Shown: piece after piece, positions 6,581 to 13,097 of the stretch | How positions within the stretch are numbered: position 1 is the stretch's first letter | Layout of the letters: each line of letters starts with the position of its first letter | NCBI GenBank assembly: GCA_900549525.1 | Contig: UWSJ01000052.1 | Location: forward strand, 1-13,357 | From: an uncultured Coriobacteriaceae bacterium | GTDB lineage: Bacteria; Actinomycetota; Coriobacteriia; Coriobacteriales; Atopobiaceae | Reading direction: 5' to 3' | DNA length: 13,357 nt | Program-made: the position numbers and the translations under genes | The notes under the pieces: model-generated | What the model saw: only the letters and a program-made list of their open reading frames with translations | Told to the model about the DNA's origin: nothing | Database searches by the model: none

Positions 6581-7243
6581 CTACGCGCGGGCCAGGCGGG
6601 CGATGTGCACGATGAGGTAGGTGAGCTCGTCGGTCGGCACGGGCGAGCCGTACTGGGACTCCATGTACTCGGCGATCCTGTCGGCCGTCTGCGCCTCCCG
6701 CGGGTGGGCGGCAACGAGCTGCTCGTGGAGCAGCTCGTCCGTGTCGCCCAGCATCGCACCTGTGAAATAGCGCTCCACGAAGTACTTCACGTGCGTAACG
6801 AAGCGCAGGTAGTGAATGCTCTTTGGGTCGATCGGGCGGTTCAGCGAGAATAGGACGAGGTTCACGAGCCTGCCCATGACCTTGGCATAGCGCATGGCGT
6901 CGTAGTCCGAGCCGTCGCTGCGCGCGTTGGCGAAGTGGAACGCGAGGTTGGCGGCCTCCCCCTCGGGAAGCTCGATGCCCAGGCGCTCGCGGACGACCTG
7001 CAGCCCCACGAGCCCCGCACGGAACTCGTCCGGGTAGTAGGTCTTGATCTCCCAGTACACGCGGTTGGTTATGCGCACGCCCTCGCGCATGCGCTCGATG
7101 GAGAAGCTGAGGTGATCGGCGAGCACCAGGTAGACGTTCTTGGAGAGCCCCACGCCCAGCAGCTTCTCGGCCGCTGCCACAATCTCCGTGGTCGACGAGC
7201 TGGAAGCGCAGGCGGGTGGAGCAGTGCTCGAGGTGGACGACAT
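6581..7243 (-). CDS. PRD-domain part of a BglG/LicT-family antiterminator (RNA-binding domain lost; probably broken)
   Basis: The reading frame covers both PTS regulation domains of a BglG/LicT antiterminator. PRD1 contains LADHLSFSIER and AFHFANARSDGS; PRD2 contains FVTHVKYFVERYF and YLIVHIARL. The four histidines that PTS proteins phosphorylate in this family are all present (His44, 103, 151, 213 counted from the ATG at 7243). The N-terminal co-antiterminator (CAT) RNA-binding domain, about 55 residues in the family, is absent. The first 17 codons of this frame are only the out-of-frame reading of a PTS EIIB start. PRD homology begins at about 7192 (TTEIVAAAEKLLG). Without CAT the protein cannot bind RAT RNA. 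The ATG at 7243 has no clear ribosome site, so the region is best read as a deletion-fusion remnant that may or may not be translated. Confidence 0.75.
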   Translation of the reverse strand: MSSTSSTAPPACASSSSTTEIVAAAEKLLGVGLSKNVYLVLADHLSFSIERMREGVRITNRVYWEIKTYYPDEFRAGLVGLQVVRERLGIELPEGEAANLAFHFANARSDGSDYDAMRYAKVMGRLVNLVLFSLNRPIDPKSIHYLRFVTHVKYFVERYFTGAMLGDTDELLHEQLVAAHPREAQTADRIAEYMESQYGSPVPTDELTYLIVHIARLARA

Positions 7244-7298
7244 TGTCCTCGCCCCCGACGCACGTCACGATGGTTTGCGCAAGATCCTGGTAGTCCAT
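7191..7298 (-). pseudogene. 5' fragment of a PTS beta-glucoside-type EIIB domain (36 codons)
   Basis: The ORF starts at ATG 7298, with AAGGAG seven bases upstream, and reads MDYQDLAQTIVTCVGGEDN, then VVHLEHCSTRLRFQLVD. This is the start of a bgl-family EIIB domain, with the phosphorylated cysteine at position 26 in the HCSTRLRF motif. Homology stops after residue 36, where the sequence continues one nucleotide out of frame as the PRD1 start of an antiterminator. The rest of EIIB, the EIIC membrane domain and EIIA are missing. The start and leader of the original transporter gene are therefore preserved, but the gene body is gone. Confidence 0.8.
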
Positions 7299-7349
7299 GC
7301 GAATCTCCTTCGTCGTTGCCGCTGGGCGGCAGGTGGGCGCATTCCCCAG

Positions 7350-7409
7350 GGACGAAGAAGGGCAGCATCCGCTCCAACATCGACTGGGGATGTCAGAAGG
7401 ATCCTGCCC
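7350..7409 (-). terminator. Leader terminator competing with the RAT element
   Basis: On the minus strand a long interrupted hairpin pairs GGGCA (7409-7405) with TGCCC (7364-7360), GGAT/ATCC (7370-7367 with 7402-7399), and GATGT/ACATC (7381-7377 with 7393-7389). It is followed by the pyrimidine run CTTCTTCGTC. Its 5' arm overlaps the last 11 bases of the RAT element, so the two structures exclude each other, as in the leaders of bgl and lic operons. The U-run is weak. Confidence 0.65.
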
Positions 7410-7429
7410 GCATGACCGGTAACATGTCC
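7399..7429 (-). promoter_or_regulatory. RAT (ribonucleic antiterminator) for a LicT/BglG-type protein
   Basis: The 31-base minus-strand element contains ATGTTACCGG, then GCGGGCAGGATCC, matching the RAT pattern GGATTGTTACTG...GCAGGCAAAACC at most conserved positions. Its fold has the family architecture: a lower stem GGA/TCC, a TG/CA stem, an internal loop with TTA opposite G, an upper stem CCG/CGG and a six-base apical loop. In the family, binding of the antiterminator dimer to this hairpin prevents the overlapping terminator from forming. It lies about 100 bp upstream of the EIIB start. The antiterminator that would use it is broken in this window, so a second copy elsewhere would be needed. 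Confidence 0.7.
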
Positions 7430-7669
7430 TTAGTAACATCCTGCAAGCTATCGGAGGAGTCCGGCCCTCGCCAGCGCCTCGCCGCGAACGGTAGGAAAAC
7501 CGTGGTGAACGGCAGCGCCGGCCTCATATTACCGCGCCATATCCAAACCGCCGCGCCGGTGTAACGCGCGCGTTGCCGAGAAATGTACTTCGCGTCATGA
7601 ACTCCTGAGGCTGGTACAACGTCCGAAGGGGCGCGCAGGCACCCCGAGGAACTTGTCGAAGGAGACTCC
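7430..7669. other. Divergent spacer between the PTS leader and the amidohydrolase gene
   Basis: This stretch should contain the promoter of the PTS leader (minus) and that of the amidohydrolase (plus). I see no consensus -35/-10 pair on the minus strand. On the plus strand an extended -10-like TGGTACAAC lies at 7612-7620 with no good -35. No ORF with recognisable protein is present. Confidence 0.4.
7612..7620 (+). promoter_or_regulatory. Possible extended -10 element for the amidohydrolase gene
   Basis: TGGTACAAC has the TGn extension and a 4/6 match to TATAAT, about 50 bp before the start codon. The same TGG extension precedes the better candidate upstream of eno. No -35 match is seen. Confidence 0.2.
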
Positions 7670-8575
7670 ATGAGCGAAGACATCATCACGGTATCGACCG
7701 TCACCCTCCAGCCCGAGTGGGGCGACAAGGAGCGCAACCTCAACCGCATCCTCGGCTTCATGCGCGCCGCGGCAAAGAAGGGCTCGGACCTCGTCGTCTT
7801 CCCGGAGATGGCGCTGACCGGCTACGACGACGAGCCCGACAAGCCCCTCAAGGAGAAGATGCAGTACCGGCTCGCCGAGACCGTCCCCGGCCCCTCGACC
7901 GACGTGGTCGCCGAGGCCGCCAAGAAGCTCGGCCTCTACGCGGTGATGGGCATGCCGATCCGCGACGAGGAGAAGCCCGACACCATCTACAACGGCCTGG
8001 CGATCTTCTCGCCCGACGGGCTCGTGGGCAGCTATCACAAGATGCACCTGCCCGCGCCCGAGCCCAACTGGGCGACGCGCGGCGACAAGCCCTTCATCCT
8101 CGACACGCCGTGGGGCCCCGTCGGCTGCGCCATCTGCTACGACACCTACTGCTTCCCCGAGCTCATGGACTACTACGTGGCCAAGGGCTGCAGGCTCTAC
8201 ATCAACTCCACGGCGCTCGCCCACTGCCACGGCCGCTACCTGGGTGACACCACGCTGCAGGCGCAGTGCGTGCGCGAGGGGATCTACATCGTCTCCTCCA
8301 ACCTCGGCGGCCTCGACGTCGACAACTACTTCTGGGGCGGCTCGTCGATCCTGGGGCCGGGGCGCGGCACCTGGGAGCCCAAGTACTACGCCGGCATGCC
8401 CTTCACGGCAGACGGCGCCGACGAGGAGGCCATGTACACGGCGACGATAGACCTCTCGCTGGCGACGCGCTTCCTCTACAAGGACAACCCGAGCGTGGGC
8501 GGCACCGACTGGCGTCCCGACAAGTACGTCGAGATGTTCAAGGACGTGCTCGCCGACGAGAGCTTCGGCAAGTAG
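7670..8575 (+). CDS. Carbon-nitrogen hydrolase (nitrilase superfamily amidohydrolase)
   Basis: Members hydrolyse amides, nitriles or N-carbamoyl compounds in the cytoplasm with a Glu-Lys-Cys triad. In this 301-residue protein the triad is Glu46 (VVFPEMALTGY), Lys124 (SYHKMHLPAPE) and Cys156 (GCAICYDTYCFPEL). A probable second glutamate is Glu131. The length is normal and no extra domain is fused. The ATG at 7670 has AAGGAG five bases upstream. The substrate cannot be told from sequence alone: the segment after the cysteine (INSTALAHCHGRYLGD) is not one I can tie to a characterised subfamily such as omega-amidase or N-carbamoylputrescine amidase. It stands alone, with the broken PTS region divergent upstream and eno downstream behind a terminator. 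Confidence 0.92.
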   Translation: MSEDIITVSTVTLQPEWGDKERNLNRILGFMRAAAKKGSDLVVFPEMALTGYDDEPDKPLKEKMQYRLAETVPGPSTDVVAEAAKKLGLYAVMGMPIRDEEKPDTIYNGLAIFSPDGLVGSYHKMHLPAPEPNWATRGDKPFILDTPWGPVGCAICYDTYCFPELMDYYVAKGCRLYINSTALAHCHGRYLGDTTLQAQCVREGIYIVSSNLGGLDVDNYFWGGSSILGPGRGTWEPKYYAGMPFTADGADEEAMYTATIDLSLATRFLYKDNPSVGGTDWRPDKYVEMFKDVLADESFGK

Positions 8576-8694
8576 CCGCGCCGCCGCCCGCCGCTCGGCC
8601 GCCGGCGTGTCGCGCCCCCGAGCGCTCTGCTCCCCCGGGCGCGTCTCGTGCGGGCGCGCGTCTCGCGCTTGCCTGCAAGCCCATATACCGCTTA

Positions 8695-8736
8695 TGTGGA
8701 GGCACCCGCGTCCGAGGCGCCTCCACACATTTCTTT
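8695..8736 (+). terminator. Rho-independent terminator between the amidohydrolase gene and eno
   Basis: TGTGGAGGC (8695-8703) pairs perfectly with GCCTCCACA (8719-8727) around a 15-base loop and is followed by CATTTCTTT. It lies about 120 bp after the hydrolase stop. The preceding 8576-8690 is very GC-rich, with small direct repeats (GCGTCTCG twice) and a GCTTGC-CT-GCAAGC inverted repeat at 8667-8680, and no gene. Confidence 0.8.
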
Positions 8737-8770
8737 ACCGAACGCAAACACCCTCAACGCCCAGCGTACA

Positions 8771-8779
8771 TGCTATATA
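8771..8779 (+). promoter_or_regulatory. Possible upstream eno promoter (extended -10 TGCTATATA)
   Basis: TGC followed by TATATA matches an extended -10 element. It lies 159 bp before the eno start, just after the terminator. No -35 hexamer is recognisable. A transcript from here would carry the CAAGACT hairpin in its leader. Confidence 0.35.
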
Positions 8780-8823
8780 GTTGAGCTGCGCCGCAAGACT
8801 TCCCCAACTATTTCGGAGTCTTG
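8777..8823 (+). repeat. Two mutually exclusive inverted repeats in the eno upstream region
   Basis: ATAGTTG (8777-8783) pairs perfectly with CAACTAT (8805-8811). CAAGACT (8794-8800) pairs perfectly with AGTCTTG (8817-8823). The segments interleave, so only one stem can form at a time. This could be an RNA switch in a transcript from the upstream promoter, or two overlapping DNA operators. Confidence 0.4.
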
Positions 8824-8844
8824 AAGTAAATTCCGGTTAACTAA

Positions 8845-8853
8845 TGGTATATA
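8845..8853 (+). promoter_or_regulatory. Probable eno promoter (extended -10 TGGTATATA)
   Basis: TGG plus TATATA forms an extended -10 element about 85 bp before the eno ATG, in an AT-rich pocket that contrasts with the GC-rich surroundings. TTGAAG (8821-8826) resembles a -35 but is 21 bp away, too far for a standard spacing, so the TGn extension probably carries recognition. Confidence 0.45.
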
Positions 8854-8937
8854 TAGGCGCAGCAAACGCGGGTCGTGGTCGTCCGGGGAAAGGCGCCACA
8901 CTCGCAGCGAGGCCCCAAGGGGCAGCAAGGAGAAAGC

Positions 8938-10227
<1,290 letters not shown>

Positions 10228-10240
10228 CTTTTTGACGCAC

Positions 10241-10280
10241 GGCCGCTGCGGGTCTCGGGTTTTGCCCGCAGCGGCCCTTT
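10241..10280 (+). terminator. Enolase terminator
   Basis: GGCCGCTGCGGG (10241-10252) pairs perfectly over 12 bp with CCCGCAGCGGCC (10265-10276) around a 12-base loop, followed by CTTT. It starts 14 bp after the eno stop. The short T-tract makes it a little atypical, but the stem is very stable. Confidence 0.8.
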
Positions 10281-10315
10281 GGAAGCCGACCCAACCGGCC
10301 GGTTTCCAAAGGGCC
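10273..10315. repeat. Second long hairpin overlapping the eno terminator
   Basis: GGCCCTTTGGAAGCCG (10273-10288) pairs with CGGTTTCCAAAGGGCC (10300-10315) over 16 bp with one G-T. Its left arm reuses the last four bases of the eno terminator stem and its T-tract, so the two cannot form fully together. It may protect the 3' end, or act as an anti-terminator or a two-way terminator. Confidence 0.7.
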
Positions 10316-10386
10316 AAGCCCCAGAGCTCTCGTCGATGGCAACGGTACCTCCGCCCACGCGGCTCGTTTCGTTCGCTTTACCCGAT

Positions 10387-10412
10387 GTTCGTGGGTCCTC
10401 TCCCCCACGAAC
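10387..10412. repeat. Hairpin GTTCGTGGG-N8-CCCACGAAC
   Basis: A perfect 9-bp inverted repeat (10387-10395 with 10404-10412) with loop TCCTCTCC. It stands ten bases before the three-hairpin array and has a different loop. Confidence 0.7.
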
Positions 10413-10422
10413 TAAAACTCCA

Positions 10423-10522
10423 GGACGCGCGTGTCCCCGCACGACGCGTCCCCAGGGTGACCGTGTCCCCGCACGGCACCCTCTCTTCCCAAGGCGCCCG
10501 CGTGTCCCCGCACGCGGGCGCC
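10423..10522. repeat. Array of three hairpins sharing the core CGTGTCCCCGCACG
   Basis: Three consecutive stem-loops have the identical 14-nt core CGTG-TCCCCG-CACG at 10430-10443, 10462-10475 and 10501-10514. The outer stems differ but each is internally complementary: GGACGCG/CGCGTCC with one bulged A (10423-10451); GGGTG/CACCC plus CCGTG/CACGG with one bulged A (10455-10481); and a perfect 12-bp GGCGCCCGCGTG/CACGCGGGCGCC (10493-10522). Spacing between cores is 32 and 39 bp. The array lies between the convergent eno and hsmA-like genes. No T-run follows any stem. It resembles a REP-like or RNA-loop-recognition family, but I cannot name it. Confidence 0.75.
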
Positions 10523-10571
10523 ACCTTGTCTCGAAAGGCTGCCGAGGTTGGGCCCTATCGTGATGCGTCGT

Positions 10572-10597
10572 CGCCTGGGGATGCCTTGCCCTAGGCG
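10572..10597 (-). terminator. Hairpin downstream of the hsmA-like gene
   Basis: CGCCT-G-GGG (10572-10580) pairs with CCC-T-AGGCG (10589-10597) over 9 bp, including one G-T, around an 8-base loop. It lies immediately after the minus-strand gene's stop. No U-run follows on the minus strand, so terminator function is only likely. Confidence 0.4.
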
Positions 10598-10598
10598 C

Positions 10599-11093
10599 CT
10601 ACAGCGCGCGCTTCCTTTCCGTGTCTTGCTCGCCCCGCGTGAGCGCGCGTGCGAGCGCGGCAACGACGACAAGGCTCGCCACCGTTGCCGGCAGTGGCGA
10701 GAGGGACAGCATCGGCATTCCCATGAGCAGGCCGATGAGGTATGGGACGAGCCAGACGAGCCACACCACGGTGCTGAGTCTGTGGAAGGCCTCAAGCGCT
10801 CGGCCGTCTCGACGAAGCAGCGTCACGAGCGCCCAGATCGCATGGAACAGCATGAGCACGATGGCGGCGGCGCCCGTGACGGCGTGGACGAGCGGCATGG
10901 CCGCGCCGGAATCCGCGCGCGCCATCGCCGTCATGATGGCCGTACCCGTCGAGTCGCACACGAGGCCGCACCAGAACAGGACGACGTGACGCACATGCAG
11001 GCTGCCAACTCGCCGTTCCCCAAAGACACCGACCGTATAGAAGACAAGTGCAAGCGTAATGGCCGTGCTCGCAAGCATAAGCTGCATGGACAC
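10599..11093 (-). CDS. HsmA/TIGR03987-type multi-pass membrane protein
   Basis: This 164-residue protein has four or five predicted membrane helices (about 4-24, 37-57, 68-93, 107-126, 132-151). It carries the pattern I associate with the TIGR03987/HsmA family: LVFYTVGVFGER near the start, VLFWCGLVCDSTGT, HAVTGAAAIVLMLFHAIWA and FHRLSTVVWLVWLVPYLIG. Several histidines at helix ends (33, 36, 70, 84, 104) could bind heme or metal, but this is inference, and the molecular function is not established to my knowledge. The GTG at 11093 has AGGGG six bases upstream and is preferred over ATG 11087, for which the spacing would be 12. It is divergent from a TetR gene, with palindromes between them, so the TetR protein probably controls it. 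Confidence 0.8.
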   Translation of the reverse strand: MSMQLMLASTAITLALVFYTVGVFGERRVGSLHVRHVVLFWCGLVCDSTGTAIMTAMARADSGAAMPLVHAVTGAAAIVLMLFHAIWALVTLLRRDGRALEAFHRLSTVVWLVWLVPYLIGLLMGMPMLSLSPLPATVASLVVVAALARALTRGEQDTERKRAL

Positions 11094-11124
11094 TCGTATC
11101 CCCTACCTTTCTTTGGGTAGTTCC

Positions 11125-11137
11125 TGAACGTTGTTCA
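11125..11137. promoter_or_regulatory. Probable TetR operator 1 (TGAACGTTGTTCA)
   Basis: A palindrome with perfect 5-bp half-sites TGAAC/GTTCA and a 3-bp centre, 32 bp upstream of the hsmA-like start. The half-sites are identical to those of operator 2, which points to a shared dimeric repressor, most simply the TetR protein encoded next to it. Confidence 0.65.
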
Positions 11138-11181
11138 TTTTAAACAGGCCGCATGTCTAGGCTTACCTTTGAAGCCTTTAA

Positions 11182-11194
11182 TGAACACTGTTCA
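11182..11194. promoter_or_regulatory. Probable TetR operator 2 (TGAACACTGTTCA)
   Basis: The same TGAACnnnGTTCA palindrome as operator 1, centre to centre 57 bp away. It overlaps an AT-rich segment (TTTAATG) where the divergent promoters probably lie. It is about 100 bp upstream of the tetR-like start. Confidence 0.65.
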
Positions 11195-11297
11195 CAATCT
11201 CGTCACACGGTTCCATGGCGCATTAGAATTAGCTACGTACCGGACGCTCCGCCTCTCAATACGGGAACGCGCCATTTTCAAACCAGTAGGAGCGACT

Positions 11298-11858
11298 ATG
11301 CCAAGAAGGCCTGAGACGAGCAGGGAGGACATCCTTGCGGCCGCAACGGAGCTGGCCCGCAAGGACGGGCTTGCCAAGCTGAGCATTCGCTCGGTCGCAG
11401 CCTCGAGCGGTGTGTCCGTTGGGACCATCTACAACTACTTCCCCGATAAGGATGCGCTGGTAACCGGCGTGGTGGGAAGCTTCTGGCACGATGCCCTCGA
11501 CCCATGGCTCTCGAGAGCGGGCTCCCTCGGGCTCGTCGAGGCTTGCGAGGAACTTGCTGCCTGCCTCGTGGGTTCGCTCTCGGAGTTTCGCGGCAGCTGG
11601 ATTGCCAAGTCGGAGCTGCGGCGACCGCGCAGGGAAGGCGAGGCAAAGCAGGGAGAGAGTGACCTCATTGGCCAGGTCGTCGAGGCGCTCGCGGCATCCG
11701 CCCGAGACGATGCGCGCATCGACCAGAAGAAGATAGCCGACGTCGGCGCCCACGAGCTCGCCAAGCTTTGCTGGCATGAGGTCCGGGATGACGCACGGGA
11801 AGGCTCTGCCTCATGCCTGGCGCTTGCCAAGACGATCGAGCTTGCCTTCTACAAGTAA
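11298..11858 (+). CDS. TetR/AcrR-family transcriptional regulator
   Basis: This 186-residue regulator has an N-terminal TetR helix-turn-helix: SREDILAAATELARKDG, LSIRSVAASSGVSVGTIYNYFPDKDALV (about residues 8-55). A helical ligand-binding and dimerisation domain follows, with no recognisable ligand signature. The ATG at 11298 has TAGGAG five bases upstream; an in-frame ATG at 11169 would add 43 non-family residues and run through operator 2. The gene is divergent from the hsmA-like membrane gene, and two matching palindromes lie between them, so it probably represses both. The inducer is unknown. Confidence 0.93.
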   Translation: MPRRPETSREDILAAATELARKDGLAKLSIRSVAASSGVSVGTIYNYFPDKDALVTGVVGSFWHDALDPWLSRAGSLGLVEACEELAACLVGSLSEFRGSWIAKSELRRPRREGEAKQGESDLIGQVVEALAASARDDARIDQKKIADVGAHELAKLCWHEVRDDAREGSASCLALAKTIELAFYK

Positions 11859-11888
11859 GATATCGGCGGCCAGACCCCACAAGCCGAC

Positions 11889-11909
11889 GCCCATCACGGA
11901 GTGATGGGC
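11889..11909. terminator. Hairpin between convergent tetR-like and BASS genes
   Basis: GCCCATCAC-GGA-GTGATGGGC is a perfect 9-bp stem with a 3-base loop, 30 bp after the tetR-like stop and about 60 bp after the BASS stop on the other strand. No T-run follows directly on either strand. A weaker GGC-c-CGG/CCG-a-GCC pairing lies beside it. It probably ends transcription from both sides. Confidence 0.5.
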
Positions 11910-11969
11910 TGGGCCCGGCCAAAAACCGAGCCTTAAGCGCGCCAACCAACTCGATAGAACAGCCCGACG

Positions 11970-12932
11970 CTACGCGCCCTCACTCGAGCCCGAACGAATC
12001 CTATGCCGCATCACGGTCCCAAAGGCGCCGGCGAGCATCTGCTGGAAGAGCGTTCCCATCATGACCGGGAACACGACCTCGCCGGGGAAGAACTGGGCGG
12101 CAATCACGGCACCGGCCGAGATGTTGCGCATACCCACGCCGAAGGTCATGGTCACGAACGTGGACGTATTCACACGCAACAGCTTCGCAAGGCCCATGCC
12201 CAACGTGAAGCCAAACGAGGTAAACAGGCAGATGTAGGCCATAACGGCAAACAGCTCGGGCGTGATGTGACGCATGTATTCGCTCATCTGCGTGGCGTTG
12301 GACGCCATGATGAGCATGAGCAGCACGCGCACGCCCGGGGCAATCGTGGGAGAGAGCACTTTGTGCCCCCAACCGTGCGTGGCGTCGTTCACAAGCATGC
12401 CCGCCAGGGCCGGCAGCGCAATCATGAAGATCATCTGCGTCATCATGCTCACCACGTCAACGGCCACCGTCTCGCCGAGGAGCACCTTGAGCGACAGCGG
12501 AATGGAGAACGGCGCCAGCACCGTAGACACGAGAATCGTGGCGAGCGCCAGCGAACGATTGCCGTCGTACATGTCACACCACAGGAAGCTCACCACGGCC
12601 ACGGGCACGCAGTACTCCAGCGTGGCACCGATGACGAGGTTGGCGTCGTTGCCAAACAGCAGGCCCGACAGCGCACGTGAGGCCAGCGGCATCACCACCA
12701 TCGTCATCGAGAGAATGGCCAGCATGTAGCGCGGGCGGCGAAACACCTCCAGGACGCTCCGAAGATTGTTGTTGAGCGACCCCTGGAACGTCATGATCGC
12801 GAACATCACGGGAACCGCGTGCTCGGTCACACCAAACACATTCGGGAACAGCACGCCCGTGATGACGCAAAGCGGCGCGATGAACATCATGTGCGAGCCG
12901 ATGGCGTCGCCAAACCTCTTCCAGCGCTCCAC
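11970..12932 (-). CDS. BASS-family (bile acid:sodium symporter-like) membrane transporter
   Basis: The product is a 320-residue membrane protein with about nine or ten hydrophobic helices. Segments typical of the BASS fold are present: APLCVITGVLFPNVFG, FLWCDMYDGNRSLALATILVSTVLAPFSIPL and, near the end, TFGVGMRNISAGAVIAAQFFP, which matches the GMQN-type helix break that binds sodium in the family. Bacterial BASS proteins move organic acids and coenzyme precursors as well as bile acids, so the substrate is unknown. The GTG at 12932 (MERWKRFGDAIG) is chosen because GGGAGG lies seven bases upstream and the length fits the family; a longer frame to 13025 would add 31 polar residues and has no such site. 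It is divergent from sufC, with a structured shared upstream region. Confidence 0.88.
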   Translation of the reverse strand: MERWKRFGDAIGSHMMFIAPLCVITGVLFPNVFGVTEHAVPVMFAIMTFQGSLNNNLRSVLEVFRRPRYMLAILSMTMVVMPLASRALSGLLFGNDANLVIGATLEYCVPVAVVSFLWCDMYDGNRSLALATILVSTVLAPFSIPLSLKVLLGETVAVDVVSMMTQMIFMIALPALAGMLVNDATHGWGHKVLSPTIAPGVRVLLMLIMASNATQMSEYMRHITPELFAVMAYICLFTSFGFTLGMGLAKLLRVNTSTFVTMTFGVGMRNISAGAVIAAQFFPGEVVFPVMMGTLFQQMLAGAFGTVMRHRIRSGSSEGA

Positions 12933-13004
12933 GCGCAGACCTCCCACAACCCGGACGACACAAGGCAATTCTCGAATAGAACCGCCCGCTCCATAACCCC
13001 TCGC

Positions 13005-13029
13005 GGTTTTGGGTATTATGCCCAAAACC
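13005..13029. repeat. Hairpin GGTTTTGGG-TATTATG-CCCAAAACC
   Basis: A perfect 9-bp inverted repeat with a 7-base loop, in the BASS/sufC divergent region. The loop holds TATTAT (plus), or CATAAT (minus), both -10-like. It could be an operator over a promoter, or a leader hairpin in the BASS mRNA. Confidence 0.65.
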
Positions 13030-13035
13030 CGGTAA

Positions 13036-13054
13036 ACCCCACTTTCGGTGGGGT
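13036..13054. repeat. Hairpin ACCCCAC-TTTCG-GTGGGGT
   Basis: A perfect 7-bp stem with a 5-base loop, immediately followed by ATTATCG on the plus strand. With the previous hairpin it produces two GGGTATTAT copies 40 bp apart (13011 and 13051). Confidence 0.6.
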
Positions 13055-13083
13055 ATTATCGACAAGGCTCGTTCGACAGGCAA
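13055..13083 (-). promoter_or_regulatory. Probable promoter of the BASS gene
   Basis: On the minus strand TTGCCT (13083-13078) and GATAAT (13060-13055) are separated by exactly 17 bp, a good sigma-70 type arrangement. A transcript from here has a leader of about 115 nt before the GTG start, containing both hairpins of the region. The element lies immediately upstream of sufC, so the two genes may share regulation. Confidence 0.5.
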
Positions 13084-13097
13084 GGTTAGGACACGCG

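Noticed and set aside
7180..7200. Programmed ribosomal frameshift joining EIIB to the PRD frame
   Set aside because: No slippery heptamer or stimulatory stem is evident, and an EIIB start followed by PRDs without CAT is not a known domain order; a deletion scar is simpler.
7595..8728. A 377-codon minus-strand frame opposite the amidohydrolase
   Set aside because: Shadow of a gene with a complete catalytic triad and a good ribosome site on the plus strand.
10423..10522. CRISPR array
   Set aside because: Only the 14-nt core repeats; spacings are unequal (32 and 39 bp), flanks are complementary within each unit, and no cas gene is near.
10232..10594. Open frame across the eno-hsmA gap as a possible small protein
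   Set aside because: It reads straight through the hairpin stems; the repeats behave as inverted repeats, not codons, and there is no ribosome site.
11169..11297. Longer TetR protein starting at ATG 11169
   Set aside because: The extra 43 residues are not TetR-like and would run through the operator region; ATG 11298 has a ribosome site and begins the HTH domain properly.
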